Source of the DNA: an uncultured Lachnoclostridium sp.
GTDB taxonomy: Bacteria > Bacillota > Clostridia > Lachnospirales > Lachnospiraceae
Direction of reading: 5' to 3'
Assembly: GCA_946499505.1 (NCBI GenBank)
Contig: CAMMSL010000027.1
Location: 1 to 33,037 of the forward strand
Length of the DNA: 33,037 nucleotides
The translations under genes and the position numbers were made by a program. The notes below the pieces were generated by a model. That model did no database searches. It saw only the letters and a program-made list of their open reading frames with translations, and had not been told where the DNA came from. This document shows positions 1-6,602 of the stretch, piece after piece. How positions within the stretch are numbered: position 1 is the stretch's first letter; the number at the start of each line of letters is the position of its first letter.

Positions 1-281
1 GCATCCTGAAGATATAAAGCAGACAAGCGGAACCAGAAATCTCTATAACCGGAAGTCGTTTTCTGCCTGATCTATAAATAAGTTCTTCTCGATTACTTTC
101 TCCTTCAACCGGGTTCTTTTGCATTCCGATTTGTCGGAGTGACTGCCGAATTCGATGAAGTAGAAAACGGATGGTGCGGAGCCTGAAGCACATGCCGTTC
201 ATCTCAAAAAGTATTTCAGTGCCTCATCCTCGTCCGTTTTCGGACCTTATCCCATCAGCATTCAGTCCAACAAATTCGAAT
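1..281. other. left edge, no confident gene
   Basis: No gene can be supported here. On the minus strand one frame stays open from an ATG at 202 to the window edge (about 67 codons). It lacks a convincing ribosome binding site and matches no family I recognise, so it may be the 5' end of a gene or chance. Two small hairpins are visible: GTCCG-aaaa-CGGAC on the minus strand near 232-245 and TCCGA-tttg-TCGGA near 125-138. Neither is followed by a T-run. Confidence 0.3.
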
Positions 282-656
282 TTATATTTTCAACACTTTT
301 CGGGTCAGTTTCCGGTCATCTTCATCTGCATTTCTGTAATGTGTCAGAAGTTCCACCTCATCTTTTGTCAGATATATCGTATCAGCGGTTTCTACTTCCA
401 TCCCAATATAATAAGGACCGGAATTTTGATTGATAACACCCGTTCCGGTACAGGGCTGCAAAATGAGCTGCTCGAGTGTGACGTGATAGATATCCGCAAT
501 CCGGATCAGAATGTCCAGGTCAGGGATTCGTTTACCTGTCTCGTAATTGGAGTATGCCTGCCGTGAAATATTCAGTTTATCGCTGATCTGTGTCTGTGTA
601 TAGTTATGATCGGTCCTCAGACGACGTAAATTTGCCGCCAGCTGGATATTAGCCAC
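282..656 (-). CDS. XRE-family HTH transcriptional regulator
   Basis: This is a small cytoplasmic DNA-binding regulator of 124 aa. Residues about 8-62 form a Cro/CI-type helix-turn-helix (LRRLRTDHNYTQ, then the recognition helix region SRQAYSNYETGKRIPD). A short C-terminal segment ends in a charged helix (DEVELLTHYRNADEDDRK), as in many small Firmicute XRE proteins. The start is GTG at 656-654, chosen because an AGGAGG sits a normal distance upstream. The promoter region carries an 11-bp inverted repeat bracketing an extended -10 box, so autoregulation is likely (inference). Targets and inducer are unknown. Family assignment is secure; the biological role is not. Confidence 0.9.
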   Translation of the reverse strand: MANIQLAANLRRLRTDHNYTQTQISDKLNISRQAYSNYETGKRIPDLDILIRIADIYHVTLEQLILQPCTGTGVINQNSGPYYIGMEVETADTIYLTKDEVELLTHYRNADEDDRKLTRKVLKI

Positions 657-668
657 GGAAACACCTCC

Positions 669-721
669 TTTTACAGGAAACTACAAAAATTCTCCATCAT
701 TATATCAATATTTCCTGTAAA
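669..721 (-). promoter_or_regulatory. XRE promoter with operator-like inverted repeat
   Basis: TTTACAGGAAA at 670-680 and its perfect reverse complement TTTCCTGTAAA at 711-721 flank a minus-strand extended -10 (TGATATAAT, with TATAAT complementary to 699-704). One arm lies in the -35/-10 spacer and the other near the transcription start, so a bound repressor would occlude the promoter of the XRE gene. The centre-to-centre distance is 41 bp, about four helical turns. Confidence 0.6.
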
Positions 722-760
722 TAAGGCGTTATGCAACAGAATGAGTAATTCAATAATATA

Positions 761-778
761 AGCAACAAAACGTTGCCT
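761..778 (-). terminator. weak hairpin downstream of the CYTH gene
   Basis: A short inverted repeat (minus strand AAGGCAAC...GTTGCTT, with a bulged G) follows the CYTH stop. Only an A/T-rich tail, not a clean T-run, comes after it. It could be a weak terminator. Confidence 0.25.
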
Positions 779-803
779 TGTGCTATTAGGTGAAACAGAA
801 TGA

Positions 804-1253
804 CTATATCCGGCTTAATGTGCTGTTGTGGTAGAGAGAGGAATATGTTACATCTTCTCCAAGCCATTCAGGCGGCTGGTAGCCCCGGGCTGTCTCCTCA
901 TCGGGAAATTCAATCTCTGCGATGACAAGAGGGGCAAGATCCCCTTCGAAAATATCCAGTTCCAGCTTCAGATTGTCTTCAAGCGGGATCACATATCTTT
1001 TTTTAGTGATGATCCGCCCATCCGCCTTTGCGAGCAGATGTTCATAACCGGACTTTGTGAGTGGCAGGTTGTATTCTTCACGTACCATGAGACCTTTTGA
1101 TTTATATGTCAGAAAATATTCATCGTTGTCCCTTCGGATGCGCACGACAGGTTCTGTGCAGAGATACCCCTGTTCAATCTGACGGCAGGGATAATCTTTG
1201 GGATGAAACGGAAGATGCTCCATATCCGGCAGGAATTTGCGTTCAATTTCCAT
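804..1253 (-). CDS. CYTH domain protein (triphosphate tunnel metalloenzyme)
   Basis: This 149-aa soluble protein opens with the CYTH signature EIERKFL at residues 2-8. It then has the alternating charged strands of the tunnel fold: VRIRR, YFLTYKSKG, VREEYNLPL, KKRYVIPL, LELDIFEGDL and AEIEFPDEE. Family members hydrolyse inorganic triphosphate or related triphosphorylated compounds with a divalent metal, and the short single-domain form suggests a triphosphatase rather than an adenylate cyclase. The length is normal for bacterial single-domain members. The ATG at 1253 is preceded by AGGAGG. It is transcribed alone from a clear minus-strand promoter. The substrate cannot be told from sequence. 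Confidence 0.9.
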   Translation of the reverse strand: MEIERKFLPDMEHLPFHPKDYPCRQIEQGYLCTEPVVRIRRDNDEYFLTYKSKGLMVREEYNLPLTKSGYEHLLAKADGRIITKKRYVIPLEDNLKLELDIFEGDLAPLVIAEIEFPDEETARGYQPPEWLGEDVTYSSLYHNSTLSRI

Positions 1254-1327
1254 ATGATTTCCTCCTGACTGGCTGCAGGCTTTACAGCCGTAATGATTGT
1301 GATGTACTGATGATGTTCCTGGTACCT

Positions 1328-1355
1328 ATTATAATTGAAACGTATTGTATTTCAA
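1328..1355 (-). promoter_or_regulatory. promoter of the CYTH gene
   Basis: On the minus strand TTGAAA (complement of 1350-1355) is 16 nt from TATAAT (complement of 1328-1333). The TTGAAA and a TTTCAA in the spacer form a 6-bp inverted repeat, which may be incidental. Confidence 0.55.
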
Positions 1356-1385
1356 CAGAAAATGTGATAGGTTTATATTATCTTA

Positions 1386-1413
1386 AGCGGCAGGCGTTTC
1401 GCCGGATCTTATG
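1386..1413. other. two-tier hairpin in the CYTH/Rpn intergenic region
   Basis: GCGGCA...TGCCGC encloses GGCG-ttt-CGCC. There is no T-run on either side, so it is not a standard terminator. It lies upstream of both divergent promoters. Confidence 0.35.
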
Positions 1414-1471
1414 CCGCCAGAGATTCTGGTAGTTCTTTGCCTCGCACATTTCGGGGGCGAAAATCAACCGC

Positions 1472-1500
1472 TTGTAACTGTTGGATACATTCGTTATAAT
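1472..1500 (+). promoter_or_regulatory. promoter of the Rpn-family gene
   Basis: TTGTAA at 1472-1477, a 17-nt spacer and TATAAT at 1495-1500 place transcription start a few bases before the AGGAAG/ATG at 1519. This rules out the longer ORF start at 1411. Confidence 0.7.
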
Positions 1501-1518
1501 GAAGAAAGGAAGAAGTCT

Positions 1519-2502
1519 ATGAAAAATGAACTTGCCGGAGATCTTGCTCTGGCGGAAGGAAAAAGCCAGTATGATACATACTGTAAACGGATTCTGGCAA
1601 ACAAGATAATTCTCGCATGGATACTGAAATATGCCGCTGAGGAATTTAAAGATATGCCGATCAGTCAGATCAAGACCTGCATCGGCAGTGATATCCGCAT
1701 ATCAGAAGTCAGTGTCCTGCCCGGCAGAACGAACCTGCGCGAGCCGGAAAAAATCACAGGGGAATCCGAAGCGGATTCAGTGCCGGGAGAAGGAGAGCTT
1801 AGGTATGATATCCGGTTTTCTGTATATTATGCCCGACAGAAAGAAAGGATTAAACTAATCATTAATGTGGAAGCTCAGAAGGAATTCCGTCCGGGATATT
1901 CGCTTACAACGAGAGGAATATTTTACGGGGCGCGGATGATTTCAGCGCAGAAAGGGATTGAATTTACCGGAAGAGATTACGACAATATCCGAAAGGTGTA
2001 CAGCATATGGATCTGTATGAACGCGCCGGACTATATTGGCACTGCTATTTCGTATTATCATATCCAAAAAGAAGACACTATCCCGGGAATTCCAGATAAA
2101 AAAGAAACTTATGACAAGCTGACAGTTGTCACGATCTGCCTGAATCCCAGATCCGAAAAGGGCAACCGGCTGACGAAGATGCTGGGCGTTCTGCTGGCAC
2201 CGGGGATTAAGGCAAAAGCCAAGATACATCAATTGGAGAATGAATTCGATATACCGATGGAAAATGATATGGGAGAGGAGTTGAACCAGATGTGCAACTT
2301 GAGTGATTATGTGGAAGAAATCGGAATAAAAAAGGGAATAGAGAAAGGAAGAGAAGAAGGAATCGAGCAGGGCAGAGAACAGCTTTTAACTCAGCAGGTG
2401 CTTAAAAAGCGGTCTAGAGGGAAGACGATTTCGGAAATAGCCGGGGAGTTGGAATCAGATGAGGATACGATTTACAGAATATTAGAGAAAATCGATCAAT
2501 GA
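1519..2502 (+). CDS. Rpn family PD-(D/E)XK nuclease ('transposase')
   Basis: This 327-aa protein resembles the Rpn/'PD-(D/E)XK nuclease family transposase' proteins that are abundant in Lachnospiraceae and often multicopy. Visible features are the N-terminal segment ILANKIILAWILK, the nuclease core with YDIRF followed by INVEAQKEF (an E-x-Q variant of the motif), and the family stretch SLTTRGIFYGARM. A charged helical run follows (IEKGREEGIEQGREQ), then a small helix-turn-helix-like end (GKTISEIAGELESDEDTIYRI). Characterised Rpn proteins are DNA endonucleases that raise RecA-independent recombination; others act in defence. The start at 1519 follows from the promoter position and AGGAAG. No terminal inverted repeats are seen, so it does not sit in an intact mobile element. 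Confidence 0.85.
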   Translation: MKNELAGDLALAEGKSQYDTYCKRILANKIILAWILKYAAEEFKDMPISQIKTCIGSDIRISEVSVLPGRTNLREPEKITGESEADSVPGEGELRYDIRFSVYYARQKERIKLIINVEAQKEFRPGYSLTTRGIFYGARMISAQKGIEFTGRDYDNIRKVYSIWICMNAPDYIGTAISYYHIQKEDTIPGIPDKKETYDKLTVVTICLNPRSEKGNRLTKMLGVLLAPGIKAKAKIHQLENEFDIPMENDMGEELNQMCNLSDYVEEIGIKKGIEKGREEGIEQGREQLLTQQVLKKRSRGKTISEIAGELESDEDTIYRILEKIDQ

Positions 2503-2535
2503 TATAATCATAATGAAAACAGGAGGTATCAAGAG

Positions 2536-3084
2536 ATGAAGAAAGTATGTGTTTTTCTCGCAGATGGATTTGAGGAGATCGAAGGTCTGACAGTTGTGGA
2601 TATCCTGCGCAGAGCAGGAGTTGAGACGGAGACCGTATCAGTAATGGGAAGAAAGCAGATCAATGGTTCTCACGGGATCATCGTGGAGGCAGACAAACTG
2701 TTTGAGGAAGCAGACATTACAGGGGCAGATATGCTTGTACTGCCGGGAGGAATGCCGGGCACACTAAACCTGAAAGCCCATGAAGGCCTGAAAGAGCAGA
2801 TCCTCTCATTTAACAGCCAGGGAAAATATCTTGCGGCGATCTGTGCTGCGCCCACTGTTTTGAGTGAACTGGGTCTTTTAAAAGGGAAAAAGGCATGTGC
2901 ATATCCGTCCTTCGAGGAAGTGCTTGACTGCGGTGAGGTCCTGAAAGTTCCGGCTGTCACGGACGGGAATATTACGACCGGCAGGGGAATGGGAGCGGCA
3001 ATTCCGTTTGCACTCAGACTTACAGCAATCCTCTGTGGAGAGGAAAAGGCAGAAGAAATCAGAAAATCTGTTGTATACGAATAA
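2536..3084 (+). CDS. DJ-1/PfpI family protein
   Basis: This 182-aa cytoplasmic protein has the DJ-1/ThiJ/YajL fold. Residues 3-20 give the first strand and the conserved acidic segment (VFLADGFEEIEGLTVVD). The nucleophile-elbow Cys103 lies in AAICAAPTVL, and GGMPG at about 71-75 is a further family motif. The C-terminal segment TDGNITTGRGMGAAIPFAL is typical. Relatives have been assigned chaperone, glyoxalase III-like and deglycase activities, and which applies here is open. AGGAGG precedes the start. The gene follows the Rpn gene by 33 bp but may have its own weak TATAAT near 2503, so operon membership is uncertain. Confidence 0.92.
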   Translation: MKKVCVFLADGFEEIEGLTVVDILRRAGVETETVSVMGRKQINGSHGIIVEADKLFEEADITGADMLVLPGGMPGTLNLKAHEGLKEQILSFNSQGKYLAAICAAPTVLSELGLLKGKKACAYPSFEEVLDCGEVLKVPAVTDGNITTGRGMGAAIPFALRLTAILCGEEKAEEIRKSVVYE

Positions 3085-3089
3085 AATAC

Positions 3090-3118
3090 TGGAAATGTGC
3101 GGTTTTATGTGCTATACT
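3090..3118 (+). promoter_or_regulatory. promoter of tig
   Basis: TGGAAA at 3090-3095, a 17-nt spacer and an extended -10 TGCTATACT (TATACT at 3113-3118). The leader is about 80 nt before the tig ATG. Confidence 0.5.
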
Positions 3119-3206
3119 ATTTCAATGACTGCAAAGGTATGTCCTGATATATTTTTTAAGTGAAAACGGGGCAATTTTGAACTTTGCGCATGCAAGGAGG
3201 AAGAAA

Positions 3207-4496
3207 ATGAGTTTACAGGTAGAAAAATTAGAACATAATATGGCAAAGCTGACGATCGAGGTGTCAGCAGAGGATGTGGAGAAGGCACTTCAGGCAGCAT
3301 ACCTGAAAGAGCGCAGCAAGATCAGCCTCCCGGGATTCCGTAAAGGCAAAGTGCCGCGTCAGATGATCGAGAAGATGTACGGACCGGAAGTGTTCTATGA
3401 TGAAGCTGCAAATCATATGATATCAGAGGCATATGGAAAAGCTTATGACGAGTGCGAGCTTGAGATCACATCACAGCCGAAAGTTGAGATCACACAGCTT
3501 GAGAAAGGAAAACCGTTTATCTTTACTGCAGAAGTAGCAGTGAGACCGGAGGTAACACTCGGTGAATATAAAGGACTGAAAGTGGATAAAGTCTCTACGA
3601 GAGTAACACAGAAAGAAGTTGACGAGGAAATCGACAAAGAACGTGAGCGCAATGCGAGAACAATCGATGTGACAGACAGAGCTGTTCAGGATAAAGATCA
3701 GGTAACACTTGACTTCGAAGGCTTTATCGACGGTGAAGCTTTTGAAGGCGGAAAGGGAGAGAACTATCCGTTGACAATCGGATCCGGTTCCTTCATTCCG
3801 GGATTCGAGGATCAGCTGATCGGCGCCGAGATCGGCAAGGAAGTGGAAGTAAATGTGAAATTCCCGGAGGACTATCAGGCGAAAGAGCTTGCCGGAAAAG
3901 ATGCTGTATTTAAATGCACAGTTCACGAGATCAAGGCAAAAGAGCTTCCGGAGCTGGATGACGAGTTCGTTTCTGACGTTTCTGATTCAAGCGAGACAGT
4001 AGATGACTACAAAGCTGAAGTAAAAGCTAAGATCAAAGAGCGCAAGGAAAATGAAAGAAAACAGAAGAGAGAAGACCAGTCAGTTGAGCAGGCTGTTGCC
4101 AATGCAGAAATTGATATTCCTGAGCCGATGATCGACCTTCAGGCAAGACAGATGGCTGATGATTTCGCACGCCGTATTATGCAGCAGGGTATGAGCCTGG
4201 AGCAGTACTTCCAGTTTACAGGACTGAACGAAGAGAAGATGATGGAAGAGTTCAGACCGCAGGCTGAGAAGCGCATCCGTACAAGACTTGTACTGGAGGC
4301 AGTTGTGGCTGCAGAGAACATTGAAGTGTCAGATGAACGTCTGGAAGAAGAACTTCAGAAGATGGCAGATGCTTATCAGATGGAAGTTGACAAGCTCAAA
4401 GAATTCATGGGCGACAATGAGAAGAAACAGATGAAAGAGGATATTGCAGTTCAGGAGGCAGTGACACTCATTGCAGATGCGGCAGTAGAGGGTTAA
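3207..4496 (+). CDS. tig: trigger factor, ribosome-associated chaperone/PPIase
   Basis: Trigger factor binds the ribosome near the peptide exit tunnel and shields nascent chains. The 429-aa protein has all three parts. The N-terminal ribosome-binding domain carries the signature GFRKGKVPRQMIEKMYG at about residues 44-60. The FKBP-type PPIase domain at roughly 155-240 includes VTLDFEGFIDGEAFEGG and GSFIPGFEDQLIG. The long helical C-terminal domain forms the chaperone arms. The start at 3207 is preferred over 3177 because AAGGAGG precedes it at a good distance. The order tig-clpP-clpX-lon is the classic proteostasis cluster: nascent-chain folding next to the ClpXP and Lon proteases. Confidence 0.98.
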   Translation: MSLQVEKLEHNMAKLTIEVSAEDVEKALQAAYLKERSKISLPGFRKGKVPRQMIEKMYGPEVFYDEAANHMISEAYGKAYDECELEITSQPKVEITQLEKGKPFIFTAEVAVRPEVTLGEYKGLKVDKVSTRVTQKEVDEEIDKERERNARTIDVTDRAVQDKDQVTLDFEGFIDGEAFEGGKGENYPLTIGSGSFIPGFEDQLIGAEIGKEVEVNVKFPEDYQAKELAGKDAVFKCTVHEIKAKELPELDDEFVSDVSDSSETVDDYKAEVKAKIKERKENERKQKREDQSVEQAVANAEIDIPEPMIDLQARQMADDFARRIMQQGMSLEQYFQFTGLNEEKMMEEFRPQAEKRIRTRLVLEAVVAAENIEVSDERLEEELQKMADAYQMEVDKLKEFMGDNEKKQMKEDIAVQEAVTLIADAAVEG

Positions 4497-4508
4497 GCAG
4501 ATTGATCG

Positions 4509-4536
4509 GAAAGGTGTGCCGCATGGTGCACCTTTC
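4509..4536 (+). terminator. hairpin between tig and clpP
   Basis: GAAAGGTG at 4509-4516 pairs perfectly with CACCTTTC at 4529-4536, with an inner CC/GG. The T-tract (CTTTTATT) starts five bases later. It is probably a leaky terminator or processing site that sets the tig:clpP ratio (inference). Confidence 0.5.
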
Positions 4537-4567
4537 AGCACTTTTATTAAGAAAGAAGGCATAATTT

Positions 4568-5149
4568 ATGAGTTTAGTACCTTACGTGATTGAGCAGACA
4601 AGCCGCGGCGAGCGGTCCTATGATATCTATTCAAGACTTTTAAAGGAGAGAATCATCTTTCTCGGTGAGGAAGTAAATGATGTGTCAGCCAGCGTGGTAG
4701 TGGCACAGCTCCTTTTCCTTGAGGCGGATGATCCGGATAAGGATATCCAGCTTTACATCAACAGCCCGGGCGGATCTGTTACGGCCGGACTGGCGATCTA
4801 CGATACAATGCAGTATATCAAGTGTGATGTGTCTACTGTGTGTATCGGTATGGCTGCAAGCATGGGCGCGTTCCTGCTTTCAGGCGGTAAGAAAGGCAAG
4901 AGATTTGCCCTGCCGAACGCAGAAATCATGATCCATCAGCCGTCCGGCGGCGCACAGGGACAGGCGACTGAGATCCAGATCGCAGCGGAGCATATTCTCC
5001 GTACAAAACAGAAATTAAATGAGATCCTGGCTGCAAATACAGGCCAGTCTCTCGAGACGATCAAAGCCGATACAGAGCGTGACAACTTTATGTCTGCAGA
5101 AGAGGCAAAAGCATACGGTCTGATCGATGAAGTGATCGTAAACCACTAA
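4568..5149 (+). CDS. clpP: ATP-dependent Clp protease proteolytic subunit
   Basis: ClpP is the tetradecameric serine peptidase that degrades substrates unfolded by ClpX or ClpC. At 193 aa it has the usual length. The catalytic triad is visible: Ser98 in [11 protein letters not shown], His123 in MIHQPSGG and Asp172 in [11 protein letters not shown]. The oxyanion-region GG is in [17 protein letters not shown]. The start is at 4568 behind GAAGG. Its partner clpX follows 24 bp downstream, so the two are almost certainly cotranscribed. No CtsR-type heptad repeat was noticed upstream. Confidence 0.98.
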   Translation: MSLVPYVIEQTSRGERSYDIYSRLLKERIIFLGEEVNDVSASVVVAQLLFLEADDPDKDIQLYINSPGGSVTAGLAIYDTMQYIKCDVSTVCIGMAASMGAFLLSGGKKGKRFALPNAEIMIHQPSGGAQGQATEIQIAAEHILRTKQKLNEILAANTGQSLETIKADTERDNFMSAEEAKAYGLIDEVIVNH

Positions 5150-5173
5150 GACAGCGGTATGAGGTGAAAAAAT

Positions 5174-6445
5174 ATGGCAGGAAAAATGATGGATGATATC
5201 GTGAGATGCTCATTCTGTAACAAGACTCAGGCGCAGGTGAGAAAACTGATCGCCGGACCGAACGGCACATATATCTGTGACGAGTGTATCGGTATCTGTT
5301 CGGAAATTATTGAGGAAGAACTGGATTATAATGATGACAGGGCATTTGATGATATCAATCTTCTGACACCGGAGGAGATGAAAGCCTTTCTTGACGATTA
5401 TGTGATCGGACAGGATGAGGCGAAAAAAGTTCTTTCAGTGGCAGTGTACAATCATTATAAAAGGATCATGGCGGAGCAGGATCTCGGTGTGGAGCTCCAG
5501 AAGAGTAATATTCTCATGCTCGGGCCGACCGGCTGTGGAAAGACACTGCTCGCCCAGACACTTGCCAAGATCCTGAACGTTCCGTTTGCCATCGCGGATG
5601 CCACCGCGCTTACAGAGGCAGGATATGTAGGAGAAGACGTTGAAAACATTCTCCTGAAAGTAATCCAGGCGGCAGACGGCGATATCGAGAGAGCGGAACA
5701 CGGGATCATCTATATTGACGAGATTGACAAGATCACAAGAAAATCAGAGAATCCGTCTATCACAAGAGATGTCTCCGGAGAGGGTGTGCAGCAGGCACTT
5801 CTTAAGATCATAGAGGGAACCGTTGCATCGGTACCGCCGCAGGGCGGAAGAAAGCACCCGCATCAGGAGCTGATCCAGATTGATACAACAAATATCCTGT
5901 TTATCTGCGGCGGAGCTTTTGAGGGAATCGATAAGATCATTGAGACCCGTCTTGACAGAAAGTCTATTGGATTTAATGCTGAGATAGCGGAAAAGCATGA
6001 ATATGATATGGATGTCCTGCTTCATGAAGTACTCCCGCAGGATCTTGTGAAGTACGGACTGATCCCGGAGCTGGTAGGAAGACTTCCGGTCACGGTTTCG
6101 CTTGATCTTCTGGATAAGGAAGCTCTGATCCGGATCCTTACAGAGCCGAAGAGCGCGATCGTCAAGCAGTATCAGAAACTTCTGGAGCTCGACGGAGTAA
6201 AACTCGAGTTTGACAAAGATGCTCTTACAGCTATAGCAGAGACAACTCTGAAACGCAAGACAGGAGCCAGAGGTCTGCGTGCCATCATGGAAAAGATCAT
6301 GATGGATACAATGTTCCGTGTCCCATCGGATGAGACGATCAAAGAGTGCCGCATCACGAAGGAAGCAGTGCTCGGAACAGGAGAACCGTTATATCTGCGC
6401 GATGGGGAGGAAAGGAGATCATTCCTGACATCCGAAAGTGCGTGA
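5174..6445 (+). CDS. clpX: Clp protease ATP-binding subunit ClpX
   Basis: ClpX is the AAA+ unfoldase that delivers tagged proteins to ClpP. The 423-aa protein starts with a C4 zinc-binding domain (CSFCNK...CDECI, residues about 12-37). The AAA+ core follows, with Walker A GPTGCGKT, Walker [11 protein letters not shown], the pore-region stretch [26 protein letters not shown] and LVGRLPV, ending in the small domain with [15 protein letters not shown]. All catalytic motifs look intact. GAGGTG precedes the ATG. It ends 77 bp before a strong terminator, which separates it from lon. Confidence 0.98.
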   Translation: MAGKMMDDIVRCSFCNKTQAQVRKLIAGPNGTYICDECIGICSEIIEEELDYNDDRAFDDINLLTPEEMKAFLDDYVIGQDEAKKVLSVAVYNHYKRIMAEQDLGVELQKSNILMLGPTGCGKTLLAQTLAKILNVPFAIADATALTEAGYVGEDVENILLKVIQAADGDIERAEHGIIYIDEIDKITRKSENPSITRDVSGEGVQQALLKIIEGTVASVPPQGGRKHPHQELIQIDTTNILFICGGAFEGIDKIIETRLDRKSIGFNAEIAEKHEYDMDVLLHEVLPQDLVKYGLIPELVGRLPVTVSLDLLDKEALIRILTEPKSAIVKQYQKLLELDGVKLEFDKDALTAIAETTLKRKTGARGLRAIMEKIMMDTMFRVPSDETIKECRITKEAVLGTGEPLYLRDGEERRSFLTSESA

Positions 6446-6462
6446 CAGCGGCAAATAGAGAG

Positions 6463-6482
6463 AAAAGCTATATATAGCTTTT
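6463..6482. promoter_or_regulatory. 20-bp perfect palindrome between clpX and lon
   Basis: AAAAGCTATATATAGCTTTT is fully self-complementary and lies 18 bp after the clpX stop. It could be a weak A/T-rich terminator or an operator. A TATGAT -10-like hexamer lies at about 6495-6500. It does not match CIRCE or the CtsR heptad. Confidence 0.45.
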
Positions 6483-6521
6483 ATACAGAGAAGATATGAT
6501 ACGGTAGAGATACAGCCGTGG

Positions 6522-6560
6522 GGCGGGTGCAGTGGTAAATCCCATGTGCACCCGCCTTTT
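6522..6560 (+). terminator. intrinsic terminator between clpX and lon
   Basis: GGCGGGTGCA at 6522-6531 pairs perfectly with TGCACCCGCC at 6547-6556, followed by TTTT. It ends the clpPX transcript, or attenuates lon if lon is transcribed from upstream of it. Confidence 0.85.
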
Positions 6561-6602
6561 ACCTTATTATACCGGAAAACATTGACTACAGGAGGAGATG
6601 AA

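Noticed and set aside
1519-2502. Rpn-family gene as part of an insertion sequence
   Set aside because: No terminal inverted repeats or target duplication were found around it; Rpn-type genes are often resident single genes.
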